Positions 1 through 9,079 of a stretch of DNA of 64,000 bases are shown in pieces (the stretch's first letter is position 1; each line of letters starts with the position of its first letter). A model generated the notes under the pieces. It had not been told where the DNA came from. It searched no databases and was given only the letters and a program-made list of their open reading frames with translations. The position numbers were made by a program, and so were the translations under genes. The DNA comes from Rhizobium sp. N324 (GTDB taxonomy: Bacteria > Pseudomonadota > Alphaproteobacteria > Rhizobiales > Rhizobiaceae): contig NZ_CP013630.1 of the NCBI RefSeq assembly GCF_001664485.1, positions 3,351,001-3,415,000 on the forward strand. The letters are read 5' to 3'.

Positions 1-360
1 CAGCAGGAAGCGGGTGTTCGGCAGGCACAGGCGCTGCTCCTTCGGAGCGGCGACATAGATCAGCGCACCGGCGGAGGCGACCCAGCCCGTGCCAATCATC
101 CAGACCTTCGGCTTGATGAACTTGATCATGTCATGGATGGAATCGCCGGATTCGACGTGGCCGCCGGGCGAATTCACATAGATGCGGATGTCCTCGTCGC
201 TGGCCGCGGCAAGCGCCACGAGCTGCGAGCAGACCTTCTGCGCCAATTCCTGATTGATCGGTCCGTAGATGAAGATCGAACGCGACTTGAAAAGATTCGC
301 CTCCGTTTCCTTGCCGAGCGGCAGTTCCTTCGTCTTGTCGTCCTGGTCTTCGTCGTTCAT
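1..360 (-). CDS. clpP: ATP-dependent Clp protease proteolytic subunit, ClpP paralogue (partial, 3' end outside window)
   Basis: Only the first 120 codons are present; the gene continues past the left edge. The peptide has the ClpP fold signatures: an oxyanion-loop segment [11 protein letters not shown] near residues 63-73 and a nucleophile segment GWVASAGA near residue 94-101, with the serine expected to be catalytic. The usual ClpP segment reads GMAASMGA, so this is a divergent paralogue rather than the housekeeping clpP beside clpX. It would form a cytoplasmic serine-protease ring working with a Clp ATPase. The ATG start follows directly from the acidic N-terminus [12 protein letters not shown]. 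Several ClpP copies are usual in rhizobia, so which paralogue this is cannot be told from the fragment. Confidence 0.85.
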   Translation of the reverse strand, partial: MNDEDQDDKTKELPLGKETEANLFKSRSIFIYGPINQELAQKVCSQLVALAAASDEDIRIYVNSPGGHVESGDSIHDMIKFIKPKVWMIGTGWVASAGALIYVAAPKEQRLCLPNTRFLL

Positions 361-641
361 TCGAACCTCTTGGAGATGAATTCGGCTTCCCCGCACATAG
401 TGCGACTCAATGCCTAAAACAATGCGGGAAAAACACAAGGCACCGAAGCGATGGAGATATCCTTAAGAAGCCGCGCGCCGTTCTGCAAGCCTTACTGAAA
501 TGTAACGGTGGAAGGCTTTGAAAAGCCTGAATCGGTTCCTACCTCAACCTCACGCAGCGATAGCTGCACCGAAAAATCATGGAGCGGGCTTTACGCGTCC
601 GGTCGGACACGGCAGCGCTCCGGACCAACAGGAGGCAGGAC

Positions 642-1409
642 ATGTCACCCGAAGAACGCCAATTGCTGACCGCCCTCTTCGACCGCGTGCGCACCGCAGC
701 GGCCCAGCCGCGCGACCGCGACGCCGAGGCCCTTATCGACCAGGCGACGCGCGAGCAACCCTCCGCCACATATTACCTCGCCCAGGCCGTCATCGTTCAG
801 GAAAAGGGGCTGGAAGCCGCCGCCAACCATATCAAGGAACTCGAGGAGCATGTCCGCCAGCTGGAAGCCGGCGCGAGCGAACACCGGCAGGCCGAACAAG
901 GCGGCGGCTTTTTGAGCTCGATCTTCGGCAACACCCAGACGCAGCAGCCCGCACCCGTCCCGTCCAATCCCGGTCCTTGGGGGCAGCAATCCCGCGCCTA
1001 TGACGATTCCCGCGGTTACGACCGCGATGGCCGCCAGCCGCAGCAGCAGCCGACCGGCCCCTGGAGCCAGCAGGCCTATGCGCCATCGGCCGGCGGCAGC
1101 TTCCTGCGCGGCGCGCTCGGCACGGCAGCCGGCGTTGCCGGCGGCATGCTGCTTGCCAACTCGCTGAGCGGCATCTTCGGCAACCACATGTCCTCGCTCG
1201 GCTGGGGCTCGCCCTTCGGCGCCAGCCCCTTCGGCAACGCCAGCGCCCCCACCGAGGAAACCGTCATCAACAATTATTACGGCAACGACGACACCCGTCA
1301 GGCGTCCGACAACGCTGCCGATGACGACAATGCCAATGTACAGCAGGCCGATTACGACGACGGCGACGATTACAGTGATGACTCGTCCGGCGACGTTACG
1401 GATGTGTGA
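642..1409 (+). CDS. DUF2076 family protein
   Basis: A 255-residue protein of the DUF2076 family, whose role is not established. Visible layout: an N-terminal helical segment (MSPEERQLLTALFDRVRTAA, residues 1-20), a coiled helix to about residue 85, a glutamine/proline-rich linker, a glycine-rich hydrophobic stretch around residues 140-170 (possible membrane-interacting segment) and a very acidic Asp-rich C-terminus. The start was chosen because GGAGG lies 7 bases upstream of this ATG; an in-frame ATG 21 codons earlier has no such site. It is divergent from the clpP paralogue across about 280 bases. Family assignment is good, function unknown. Confidence 0.85.
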   Translation: MSPEERQLLTALFDRVRTAAAQPRDRDAEALIDQATREQPSATYYLAQAVIVQEKGLEAAANHIKELEEHVRQLEAGASEHRQAEQGGGFLSSIFGNTQTQQPAPVPSNPGPWGQQSRAYDDSRGYDRDGRQPQQQPTGPWSQQAYAPSAGGSFLRGALGTAAGVAGGMLLANSLSGIFGNHMSSLGWGSPFGASPFGNASAPTEETVINNYYGNDDTRQASDNAADDDNANVQQADYDDGDDYSDDSSGDVTDV

Positions 1410-1497
1410 GGTTTGACCGACAAGGATGGGTGGCAATTGGTATTCGATTGCCGCACCGTATCCCGGCCCTTCGCTTGGGCTCAGGGCGTTCACCGCT

Positions 1498-1522
1498 GCA
1501 ATCGATTCACTGGATCGATTGC
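1498..1522. repeat. Short perfect palindrome, hairpin between DUF2076 gene and queF
   Basis: Arms GCAATCGAT and ATCGATTGC separated by 7 bases (TCACTGG). It lies between two convergent genes. There is no T-run on either side, so it is more likely a dispersed palindrome than a classical terminator. Confidence 0.6.
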
Positions 1523-1544
1523 TCGGGCTGCGCCCGACCGCGGC

Positions 1545-2012
1545 TCACCCACGTCCGCGATAGGTGGCAACGCCCTGTTCCGGCAGCCAGACGCCTTCCG
1601 GCGGCTTGCCCGTCTGCCAGAACACGTCGATCGGAATGCCGCCGCGCGGATACCAGTAGGCGCCGATCCTGAGCCACTTGGGATCGAGCAGTTCGACGAT
1701 GCGCTTGGCGATGTAGATCGAGCAATCCTCATGGAAAGCGCCGTGATTGCGGAAGGAATGCAGGAAGAGCTTCAGCGATTTCGATTCCACCAGCCATTCG
1801 CCCGGAATGTAATCGATGACGATATGGGCAAAATCCGGCTGCCCGGTCATGGGGCAGAGCGAGGTGAATTCCGGCGCGGTGAAACGCACGACGTAGTCGG
1901 TGCCGGCATGGTTGGACGGCACCTTTTCAAGCACCGCCACCTCCGGCGATTGTGCGGTTTCGGTCTGCTGGCCCAGCATCGACAGGCTGGAGGTATCGGT
2001 ATTCGGCATCAT
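1545..2012 (-). CDS. queF: NADPH-dependent 7-cyano-7-deazaguanine reductase QueF (type I)
   Basis: QueF reduces preQ0 to preQ1 in queuosine tRNA modification, in the cytoplasm. The 155-residue length fits the single-domain type. Visible key parts: the catalytic cysteine in [11 protein letters not shown] (Cys53, with Asp60 as the expected proton donor) and the NADPH/substrate motif VESKSLKLF followed by [10 protein letters not shown]. The start ATG overlaps the stop of the upstream transporter gene (ATGA), implying translational coupling in a two-gene operon; a second ATG follows immediately, so the exact first Met is ambiguous by one codon. No other queuosine genes are in the window. Confidence 0.96.
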   Translation of the reverse strand: MMPNTDTSSLSMLGQQTETAQSPEVAVLEKVPSNHAGTDYVVRFTAPEFTSLCPMTGQPDFAHIVIDYIPGEWLVESKSLKLFLHSFRNHGAFHEDCSIYIAKRIVELLDPKWLRIGAYWYPRGGIPIDVFWQTGKPPEGVWLPEQGVATYRGRG

Positions 2013-2923
2013 GCCTCCTTGACGACTTTGACGCGGATGCCATGGGCCTTTTCACCCTCCGGCTCCACGTGAATGGCAATTTTGGCGCCCTCATGCACCG
2101 CACTGATGGCATCCTCAAGGCGGTCGCATATATCATGCGCCTGCCGCACGGACATAGTGCCGGGCACCACCATATGAAAATCGATGAAAGTGACGGCGCC
2201 GGCCCGCCTGGTCTTCAGGTCGTGCACACCGATCGAACCAGCTGCATGGGTGGCAATCGCCTGCTTGATCGCCTCCTCCTCCAGCGGATAGACGGCCTGG
2301 TCCATCAGCCCGCCGATCGATTGCGAGATCACTTTCCAGCCCTGATAAAGGATGTTGACGGCAACGAGAATGGCAAGCACCGGGTCGAAGATCGCATAAC
2401 CGGTCGCCAGCGCCAGCAGCAGGCCGACGAGCACGCCGGCGGAGGTCACCACATCGGACATGATATGCTGCCCGTCGGCGGCAAGCGCTGCCGAGCGGTG
2501 TTTGCGCCCGGTCCGGATCAGCAGCCGCGCCCAGACCGCATTGATGACACCGGCCGCGACATTGATCGCAAGGCCGAGCACGGGCGCATCGAGCATGCGC
2601 GGCTCGGCGAGGTAGCCGACGGCCTCGTTGACGATCAGAAGTGCGGCGACGACGATCAGCACGCCCTCGGTGACGGCGGACAGATATTCCGCCTTGTGAT
2701 GGCCGAAAGGATGGTCGTGATCGGCCGGCTTCTGCGCATAGCGGATGACGAAAAAGGCGATGAAAGCGGCAACGACGTTGACCGTCGATTCGAGCCCGTC
2801 CGACAGCAGTGCTACCGACCCGGTGACCCACCAGGCCACCATCTTCAGGCCCATGACGCCGAGCGACAGCGGAATCCCCCATATCGCCAGCGTCCGAACC
2901 GTAAGGTCGCCGTTGTCACTCAT
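2009..2923 (-). CDS. Cation diffusion facilitator (CDF) family transporter
   Basis: A 304-residue inner-membrane metal exporter of the CDF family (divalent cation/proton antiport). Several membrane segments are readable, starting near residue 15; between them is the histidine/aspartate-rich metal-site segment [13 protein letters not shown] (about residues 70-82) and a C-terminal cytoplasmic domain with [12 protein letters not shown]. Start [12 protein letters not shown] is preferred over an ATG 18 codons upstream because homologues normally begin close to the first membrane segment. Its stop overlaps the queF start. The metal (Zn, Mn, Fe or Co) cannot be told from sequence. Confidence 0.9.
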   Translation of the reverse strand: MSDNGDLTVRTLAIWGIPLSLGVMGLKMVAWWVTGSVALLSDGLESTVNVVAAFIAFFVIRYAQKPADHDHPFGHHKAEYLSAVTEGVLIVVAALLIVNEAVGYLAEPRMLDAPVLGLAINVAAGVINAVWARLLIRTGRKHRSAALAADGQHIMSDVVTSAGVLVGLLLALATGYAIFDPVLAILVAVNILYQGWKVISQSIGGLMDQAVYPLEEEAIKQAIATHAAGSIGVHDLKTRRAGAVTFIDFHMVVPGTMSVRQAHDICDRLEDAISAVHEGAKIAIHVEPEGEKAHGIRVKVVKEA

Positions 2924-3097
2924 ATCGTACCCCTGCGGTTGCGAATGAATTGCAGCTCTTAAGCCATTGAAACGCAAAACCGCCCACGCGGCTATCGCGA
3001 AGGCGGTTCAGTTGAAGGTGATATGGGTGATGAAGGAGGATTTGTCAAAGGGAATGAAACCTCGTTCACAGACGGCGTCTTCTCGATCAAGACCGGT

Positions 3098-3769
3098 TCA
3101 AGGAGCCGGGTCGGAAAGGACAGGCTGCGGCCAGCGCAACAGCGCGGCCTGCCCTGCCGGCGTCAGGGCGTAGATGCCCTTTTCTATACGCTCGAACCAT
3201 CCATAGACATTGTCGCGCAGGATCGCTCCGGCATTGGCCGCAAGCGCCTTCATGTCCCGCGGCCGCTTCAGGCCCTGCTCGAGTGCCGAGGCGCAGAGCA
3301 GCGCCTGCTGACGATAGGCGGTCATGATCGGGGCGCGCGAACCGCCACCGACGGCGGGATCGCCACGGCGGCGCTGGTGCTCGCTGACGAGGCGCGAGCG
3401 CCGCTTCGGGTTTGTCCGGGGCATCGGCGAGATCGAACTGACGATGATGCTGACCTCGCCGCCATCGGAGACGCCGAGCATGCCGATACCGAGCCGCCGG
3501 CAGAGGTCGCGGTAGCGCCTGTCGGCCTCTCGCCCGCGCCCCTTGGCCGAAACGCGCGCCGCGATCCAGACTTCATCGCTCATCGCCGCACGGTCGACCG
3601 CCTGGAGAACGAGTTCGAGGTTGAAGGAGAGCTTCAGTTCGCAGACCACCACGACCGGCGGGTCGCCATCGCTCAAGCCGACGAGATCGCATTTTCCGAC
3701 CTCACCCTTCACGACATAACCGGCGGCCTCCAGGAAGGCTTTGACGGGCAGGTAAAGCGACGTCTCCAT
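3098..3769 (-). CDS. DUF2161 family putative PD-(D/E)XK-type phosphodiesterase
   Basis: A 223-residue cytoplasmic protein matching the DUF2161 family, thought to have a restriction-endonuclease-like fold. The putative nuclease core is visible as KCDLVGL (Asp, around residue 27) and VVVCELKLS (E-x-K, around residues 41-48), the D...ExK pattern of that superfamily. An arginine-rich middle segment and a winged-helix-like C-terminus (GWFERIEKGIYALTPAGQAAL) follow. No partner gene is evident. Actual substrate is unknown; the fold call is from family knowledge and the visible motif. Confidence 0.8.
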   Translation of the reverse strand: METSLYLPVKAFLEAAGYVVKGEVGKCDLVGLSDGDPPVVVVCELKLSFNLELVLQAVDRAAMSDEVWIAARVSAKGRGREADRRYRDLCRRLGIGMLGVSDGGEVSIIVSSISPMPRTNPKRRSRLVSEHQRRRGDPAVGGGSRAPIMTAYRQQALLCASALEQGLKRPRDMKALAANAGAILRDNVYGWFERIEKGIYALTPAGQAALLRWPQPVLSDPAP

Positions 3770-3783
3770 GGCAGACCGATGCC

Positions 3784-4020
3784 TCAGGCGGCGTTGAGAT
3801 CGGCAATCTCGCCATATCGCGCCAGCAGTCGCGGCGAGGACATATCGCCGGTTTCCTCGTCGACGATCACGGCATAGGCCGCCACGCCGACGAAACGCTC
3901 AGCCATCGCCGAGGCGATCTTTTCCGCGCTGACGGAGTTCGATGCCTGGCGCATTTCGCCGGGCACGAGATTGCCGCGGTTCTTGCGGTAAGGGAGAACG
4001 ATGAACTTTTCACTGGCCAC
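3784..4020 (-). CDS. Hypothetical protein, small conserved type
   Basis: About 78 residues from a GTG start (VASEKFIVLPYRKNRGNLVP). Composition and codon use look like a real gene, with the segments SVSAEKIASAMAERF and AAYAVIVDEETGD. A much longer reading to 4185 is open but its extra N-terminus is arginine-rich and reads like antisense of trpE, so I reject it. No domain recognised; it may be transcribed with the DUF2161 gene 15 bases downstream. The ribosome binding site is weak, so the start is uncertain. Confidence 0.5.
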   Translation of the reverse strand: MASEKFIVLPYRKNRGNLVPGEMRQASNSVSAEKIASAMAERFVGVAAYAVIVDEETGDMSSPRLLARYGEIADLNAA

Positions 4021-4138
4021 GGCAACGGGTTCCGGTTGATCGTTCCTGAAATGTTCTGATTTGCTAGGGAAAGTCAACCGAACTTTTCGGCAGACGCCCG
4101 CCCTTCCCGCAACCGCAGGAAAGGCGAAGGAATTGCGC

Positions 4139-6328
4139 TCAGGCAGCCTTCGTCTTCGCCTTGCGCGCCAGATGCGCCACGACATTTTCGATCATCCGCA
4201 TGCCGGCATCGCCGCCGAGCGTCATGATCGATTCCGGGTGGAACTGCACCGCGGCGATCGGCTCCTTGGCGTGTTCGATGCCCATGATCGTGCCGTCCTC
4301 GCTTTCCGCCGTGATGATGAACTCGCGCGGCAGCGTCGAGGGATCGGCGAAGATCGAGTGGTAGCGGCCAACCGTCACTTCCCTGGAAAGGCCGGAGAAG
4401 ACGATGCCCGGCTCCAGCACCCGGATGCGCGAGGGCTTGCCGTGCATCGGCAGCGCCAGATGGCGCAATTCCCCGCCATAGGCTTCGGCGAGCGCCTGCA
4501 GGCCGAGGCAGACTCCGAAGATCGGCAGGTTGCGCGCCCGGGCCTTCTTGATCGTCGCCTTGCAGTCGAAATCCTTCGGCGTTCCGGGTCCTGGCGATAG
4601 CACGACCAGATCCGGGTCCAGCCGGTCGAAGATTTCCTCCGGCACCGGCGTGCGTACCGTCGAAACGGTCGCCCCCGTCTGGCGGAAATAATTGGCAAGC
4701 GTGTGGACGAAGCTGTCCTCATGGTCGACGAGCAGGATGTTGACGCCCTTGCCGACGCTTGCGACATCGCGCTGGGTCTTGCCGGAATTGCCGGTCTTGG
4801 CGTCGCGGATGGCGGAAAGCATGGCAGAGGCCTTCAGTTCTGTTTCGGCTTCTTCTTCTTCAGGGATAGAATCATTGAGCAGCGTCGCACCGGCGCGCAC
4901 CTCGGCGATACCGTCCTTGATGCGCACGGTGCGCAGCGTCAGGCCGGTGTTCATGTCGCCGTTGAAGCCGACCATGCCGATCGCGCCACCATACCATGCG
5001 CGCGGGCTTTTTTCACGGCTCTCGATGAAGCGCATCGCCCAGAGCTTCGGGGCGCCGGTGACGGTGACGGCCCAGGCGTGGCTGAGGAACCCGTCGAAGG
5101 CATCCATGTCGTCGCGCAGCCTGCCCTCGATATGGTCGACCGTGTGGATGAGGCGCGAATACATTTCGATCTGCCGGCGGCCGATCACCTTGACCGAGCC
5201 GGGCTCGCAGACGCGGCTCTTGTCGTTGCGGTCGACATCGGAGCACATGGTCAGCTCGGATTCGTCCTTCTTCGAATTCAAGAGCTTCAGGATCTGCTCG
5301 CTGTCGGCGATCGGGTCGTCACCGCGCTTGATCGTCCCCGAGATCGGGCAGGTCTCGATCCGCCGGCCGGAAACGCGCACGAACATTTCGGGCGAGGCGC
5401 CGACCAGATATTCCTGCTGGCCGAGATTGATGAAGAAGGAATAGGGCGACGGATTGATCGCCTTCAGCCGCTTGGAAATGTCGGAAGGCTTGCTCTCGCA
5501 GCGCTCCATGAATTTCTGCCCGGGGACGACTTCGAAGAGGTCGCCCTTGCGGAAACTTTCCTTCGCCTTGACGACGAGCTCGGCATATTCGCCCGGCCGA
5601 TGATCGCTCTTCGGGGGAATGGCATCCGTGTGCTTGAACGGCTCCGGCGCGATGTCTTGCGCCTTGCCTTCCGTCGTCACGCCGCCTTTTGCGAAATCGT
5701 AACGGTCGATCCAGGCCTTGGCGGCGTAGTTGTCGACGACGAGGATCTCGTCGGGCAGGTAGAGCACCATGTCGCGCTGGTCGGAGGGCCGGGTCAGCTT
5801 CAGCTCGATCGCGTCGAACTGGAAGGCGATGTCGTAGCCGAAGGCGCCGTAAAGCCCGAGGCTCGCATCCGCCTGCGAATAGAACAGATCGGTGACGGCG
5901 CGCAGCACGGTAAAGACCGTCGGCATCTTCGAGCGCTCTTCCTCGGTAAACACCCGGTCCGGTGCCTTGACCGAGAGGTCGAGACGGCGGGCGGAGGAAG
6001 CGCCAAGCACGAGGTCGGCCACCGTTTTCAGCCGCTCGGTCACGAAGCCGAGCAGCACTTCGCCGCGTTCGTTATAGGCTTCGATCCAGACATCGCGCCC
6101 GAAGGAAGAGATGCCGAGCGGCGGATCGACGACGGCGGTGTCCCAGCGTGTGTAACGGCCCGGATATTCGTAGTTCGACGAGAACACCGCACCGCGGCGC
6201 TCGTCGAGCTTGTCGATATAGGAAGAGACCGCATCGCTGTAGGGGATCGCCCGCCGCTGCCGCGTGACGGATATGCCGCCCTTGGTCTCGTAGATTTCCG
6301 CACCATCATCCCGCAGGATCGTTACCAT
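4139..6328 (-). CDS. trpE: Anthranilate synthase, fused TrpE-TrpG
   Basis: Makes anthranilate from chorismate and glutamine, first step of tryptophan synthesis. The 729-residue protein joins an N-terminal chorismate-binding component I (about residues 1-510; segments [10 protein letters not shown] and [13 protein letters not shown]) to a C-terminal glutamine amidotransferase (about 530-720) with the nucleophile in GVCLGLQA and the catalytic His-Glu in QFHPESIM. Fused trpE(G) is the normal rhizobial arrangement. The coding region is preceded by a leader peptide and an attenuator hairpin (separate entries), so expression depends on charged tRNA-Trp. GGAG sits just upstream of the ATG. Confidence 0.98.
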   Translation of the reverse strand: MVTILRDDGAEIYETKGGISVTRQRRAIPYSDAVSSYIDKLDERRGAVFSSNYEYPGRYTRWDTAVVDPPLGISSFGRDVWIEAYNERGEVLLGFVTERLKTVADLVLGASSARRLDLSVKAPDRVFTEEERSKMPTVFTVLRAVTDLFYSQADASLGLYGAFGYDIAFQFDAIELKLTRPSDQRDMVLYLPDEILVVDNYAAKAWIDRYDFAKGGVTTEGKAQDIAPEPFKHTDAIPPKSDHRPGEYAELVVKAKESFRKGDLFEVVPGQKFMERCESKPSDISKRLKAINPSPYSFFINLGQQEYLVGASPEMFVRVSGRRIETCPISGTIKRGDDPIADSEQILKLLNSKKDESELTMCSDVDRNDKSRVCEPGSVKVIGRRQIEMYSRLIHTVDHIEGRLRDDMDAFDGFLSHAWAVTVTGAPKLWAMRFIESREKSPRAWYGGAIGMVGFNGDMNTGLTLRTVRIKDGIAEVRAGATLLNDSIPEEEEAETELKASAMLSAIRDAKTGNSGKTQRDVASVGKGVNILLVDHEDSFVHTLANYFRQTGATVSTVRTPVPEEIFDRLDPDLVVLSPGPGTPKDFDCKATIKKARARNLPIFGVCLGLQALAEAYGGELRHLALPMHGKPSRIRVLEPGIVFSGLSREVTVGRYHSIFADPSTLPREFIITAESEDGTIMGIEHAKEPIAAVQFHPESIMTLGGDAGMRMIENVVAHLARKAKTKAA

Positions 6329-6368
6329 TGTTCCACTCCGTTATCGGGGCCCGGACGACAGGCGGCGA

Positions 6369-6403
6369 TAAATAAAAAAGCCGCCTCGAAGTTTCGGGCG
6401 GCT
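6369..6403 (-). terminator. trp attenuator (Rho-independent terminator) before trpE
   Basis: On the minus strand, arms AGCCGCC and GGCGGCT (perfect 7-bp stem plus loop) are followed by a T-rich run TTTTTTATTTATT. The upstream segment GGCGGC, right after the leader-peptide stop codon, can pair with the 5' arm instead, giving the alternative antiterminator. This is the classical ribosome-mediated attenuation design. Confidence 0.93.
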
Positions 6404-6443
6404 CACTCGTCGTCGTCTTTGGACACGATTGGTCGAGGCCGCC

Positions 6444-6488
6444 TTAGCGAGCCCACCACCAAACAGCAATGTTCAAGGACTTGATCAT
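6444..6488 (-). CDS. trpL: trp operon leader peptide TrpL
   Basis: A 14-codon reading frame, MIKSLNIAVWWWAR, ending 41 bases before the attenuator stem. Three consecutive Trp codons make ribosome stalling sensitive to tryptophan supply. The C-terminal pattern ...WWWAR matches the rhizobial TrpL peptides known from Sinorhizobium meliloti, where the leader peptide and the released attenuator RNA have also been reported to act in trans; whether that holds here is inference. Too short for ordinary gene callers. Confidence 0.93.
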   Translation of the reverse strand: MIKSLNIAVWWWAR

Positions 6489-6545
6489 GGGAAAATTGTT
6501 AGCCTGAGATCAGCCGCCGCGCAAGAGGCGATTGCGCGAATGAAA

Positions 6546-6567
6546 GGGGCAGCCCGAAAGCCGCCCC
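6546..6567 (-). terminator. Probable Rho-independent terminator of the TonB receptor gene
   Basis: On the minus strand, arms GGGGCGGC and GCTGCCCC (one G-U pair) with a 6-base loop, followed by TTTCATT. It lies about 30 bases past the receptor stop codon and before trpL, so it separates the two transcripts. Confidence 0.75.
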
Positions 6568-6597
6568 TGCCCCCAACCTTGAACGCGTAATCCGCAA

Positions 6598-8850
6598 TCA
6601 GAACGTCTTGGTGAGCGAGACCTTGAAGGTACGGCCCGGCTCGGAATACCACTCCCGAGGCTGCGATGCCGTCGCCGAGCTCAGGTTGACCTCGCGCACG
6701 GCGAGCGCGTTGTAGTGCTCCTGATCGAAGATGTTGTAGACACCCCCCTGGATGCGCAGGCCCTTCATCTGCTCCGGCGTCCACCATGCCGTCAGATCGA
6801 CGACACCGTAGCCTGGCGCATCGAATGTGGTGTCGGCGGTGTTGGTGACGGGCGTATTGAGGTGGTCGGTCAGCATGCCGGCCGAAAGCGTCGAGGAAAG
6901 GTCGAAGCCGAAGGTCTCGTTGCTCCAGCCGCCACCGACGATCGCCTTGAACGGCGCCACCGATCGCAGCCGCTGGGTAGTTTCCTCGTTCCTGCCATAG
7001 GCATAGGCAAGCGAGGCATGCAGATTGATGCCGTTGTTGAAGGTCTTGACGGCGCTGGCTTCAATACCCGAGATCGTGGCTGCTGCCACGTTCGTGTAAT
7101 TGAACTCCGTGAATCCGGTCGCGTCGACGCTCGTCACCGTCTGGATGAAGTTCTGGTAGCGGGTGTGGAAAAGCGCGACCCTTCCGGCAACATCACCCGT
7201 GTCAAAATTGGCGCCGACTTCGATGCCGCGGCCGATTTCCGGTTCCAGATCGGGATTGCCGAGCTGGGCGTAGCGACCCGTGGGGTTGTAGAAACGGCTG
7301 TAGAGCTCGTCCACGGTGGGCGCGCGGAAGCCGACGGACAACTGCATGTAGAGCTCTACATCAGGCGTCAGGTCGTATGTCGCAAGGATCTTCGGCGACA
7401 GGGCGGCTTCCGTCCGGTCGCGAAGACCACCGAAACGCGTAAGGCCGGTATTATTGGCAAAACCGCCGCCGGTCGAAGGATCGTAGTTGAACCAGTCGAA
7501 GCGGAAGCCGGGTGTCAGCGCGAAGCCGGTGTTGCCGATTTCGATCTTGTCTTCGACAACAAGACCGAGAGTCTGGCTGTCCACATTGGGAACTTCGGCC
7601 TGGTTGTTCAGCGACGGGCAAGTGGTCGACGTGGGGCAAAGAGCCCAGCTATATTGGCTCCAGCTGGAGACGCCGACGTCGAGGCCGACGCGAACAGAGT
7701 GGTTGAGACCGGAATATTCGAAATCCTTCGTCGCGGCGCCGCTGAAGCCCCAGGTTTCGTTTTCGACCTCGTTGTTACGGCCATAGGCAACATTGGCGGT
7801 CGTGCGGCCCCTGCTGCCGGCTTCCTTCTTCAAATCCAGCCAATAAAGCGTGGCGCGCGCACTGCTGAAGAACGTATCTGAAGACTGCGCTTCATAGTCA
7901 TAATCGAGCGATACACGATCGCGGTCGCGCAGTTCGCGGCCGTCATAATTGTCGATCATGTAGGGGCGTCCGGTTCCCTGCAGCTCTCTCAGGTCGGTGT
8001 TGAGATCGCGGCGGAACCGTTCCGCCGTCAGGCCGATGCGATGGCCGCCTTCCAGGTCCTGGCGCAGCTTGAAGAGCAGGTTATTCTGATCGAAGTCAGC
8101 CGGATTCGCCTCGGTACGGAAACGACCATAGCTGTCGTTATCGCCCATATTGTCGCGTTCATGGCCTTTGCGGTAGCCGCCCTGGAACAGGATCGACGTG
8201 CCGCCGATTTTCTTGGCGGCGGCAGCCGAGCCGGAAAGGCTCCTGTCTTCGCTGTCATAGGTCGACTTGACGATCGCACCCCAGTCCCGGCCTTCAGGAA
8301 TGAGATCCTCCGGCTCCAGCGTATTGAGAACGATGGCGCCGCCGAGCATGCCCGAACCGCCCTTGCTCGAATCTGCGCCGCGCACGATATCGAGCGAAGA
8401 CAGCGAATCGAAATCGAATGTGTCGCCACCGCCATTGGCGTTGGCAGGCGCAAAAGCGCCCTGGCGCGAGCTGTTCGAAATATAAGGGATCGGAATTCCG
8501 TCGATGGTGGTCAGGATGCGAGCACCGGAAAGGCCGCGCAGGTTGAAGCCTGCGTCGCCGCGCGAATAGTTCACGCCCGCATCGACGCTACGGCCGATAT
8601 CGTCGTAATTGGTGACCTGCTTCTCTTCCAATTGCTTCTGGGTGATCTCCGTCGCAAGCGGCGTATCGGCGACGCTGCCCGGCGCCACGCGTTTGCCCTT
8701 GACGACGATCTTCTGCAGAACGGTGCTGTCATCCGTTGTCGCTTGCGGCGTGGTTGCCGGAGCGCTCTGCGCGAAAGACTGCGAAACTGGAAGAACAACT
8801 GCGGCTGCCGTGCAGACCAATAGCACCGAGCGCCAATACCGGACGATCAT
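6598..8850 (-). CDS. TonB-dependent haem/haemoglobin-type outer-membrane receptor
   Basis: A 750-residue outer-membrane beta-barrel. A signal peptide (cleavage expected near SFAQSA, residue 28-30) precedes a plug domain (about 50-190, with FNLRGLSGARI) and a 22-strand barrel ending in the aromatic terminus KVSLTKTF. The haem-receptor family marks FRAP and NPDL are both present (SVGFRAPTVDELY ... GNPDLEPE, about residues 500-540), which point to haem or haem-protein uptake; the family also contains transferrin/lactoferrin receptors. It would be energised by TonB-ExbBD encoded elsewhere. A palindrome lies about 140 bases upstream. No hmu transport genes adjoin it. Confidence 0.9.
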   Translation of the reverse strand: MIVRYWRSVLLVCTAAAVVLPVSQSFAQSAPATTPQATTDDSTVLQKIVVKGKRVAPGSVADTPLATEITQKQLEEKQVTNYDDIGRSVDAGVNYSRGDAGFNLRGLSGARILTTIDGIPIPYISNSSRQGAFAPANANGGGDTFDFDSLSSLDIVRGADSSKGGSGMLGGAIVLNTLEPEDLIPEGRDWGAIVKSTYDSEDRSLSGSAAAAKKIGGTSILFQGGYRKGHERDNMGDNDSYGRFRTEANPADFDQNNLLFKLRQDLEGGHRIGLTAERFRRDLNTDLRELQGTGRPYMIDNYDGRELRDRDRVSLDYDYEAQSSDTFFSSARATLYWLDLKKEAGSRGRTTANVAYGRNNEVENETWGFSGAATKDFEYSGLNHSVRVGLDVGVSSWSQYSWALCPTSTTCPSLNNQAEVPNVDSQTLGLVVEDKIEIGNTGFALTPGFRFDWFNYDPSTGGGFANNTGLTRFGGLRDRTEAALSPKILATYDLTPDVELYMQLSVGFRAPTVDELYSRFYNPTGRYAQLGNPDLEPEIGRGIEVGANFDTGDVAGRVALFHTRYQNFIQTVTSVDATGFTEFNYTNVAAATISGIEASAVKTFNNGINLHASLAYAYGRNEETTQRLRSVAPFKAIVGGGWSNETFGFDLSSTLSAGMLTDHLNTPVTNTADTTFDAPGYGVVDLTAWWTPEQMKGLRIQGGVYNIFDQEHYNALAVREVNLSSATASQPREWYSEPGRTFKVSLTKTF

Positions 8851-8989
8851 AACCTACCCTCTCATGATGATTACCGGGCTGGCTGGTCGTGGCGCGTCGA
8901 ACGCTCGAGGGGCTGGCTGGGCTTTTGCGGATGAAGACGATGCAAAATTCCGCCTTCTTTTCGCCGCATAAAAAACATGAGAAGTTTTG

Positions 8990-9016
8990 TCAACATAACT
9001 TGAAAGGTTATGTTGA
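8990..9016. promoter_or_regulatory. Perfect inverted repeat upstream of the TonB receptor, candidate operator
   Basis: Arms TCAACATAAC and GTTATGTTGA, each 10 bases, with a 7-base spacer, in an AT-rich patch between the receptor gene and the divergent extensin-like gene. Position and symmetry suit a dimeric regulator. The receptor family suggests iron or haem control, but I could not match it with certainty to a known rhizobial box (RirA, Irr, Mur). Confidence 0.6.
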
Positions 9017-9079
9017 ATATTATGATCAAGTTTTAACGATCCTCCCTTGCGTTGCGCAATTGCAACGAAAACCGCCATA

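Noticed and set aside
3784..4185. Longer version of the small hypothetical protein
   Set aside because: The extra 55 residues are Arg-rich and overlap the trpE 3' end in antisense; a GTG start at 4020 is more sensible.
4703..6484. 593-codon plus-strand open frame
   Set aside because: It is the antisense of trpE(G), which has all its catalytic motifs; the antisense product is Arg/Asp/Gly-rich with no family marks.
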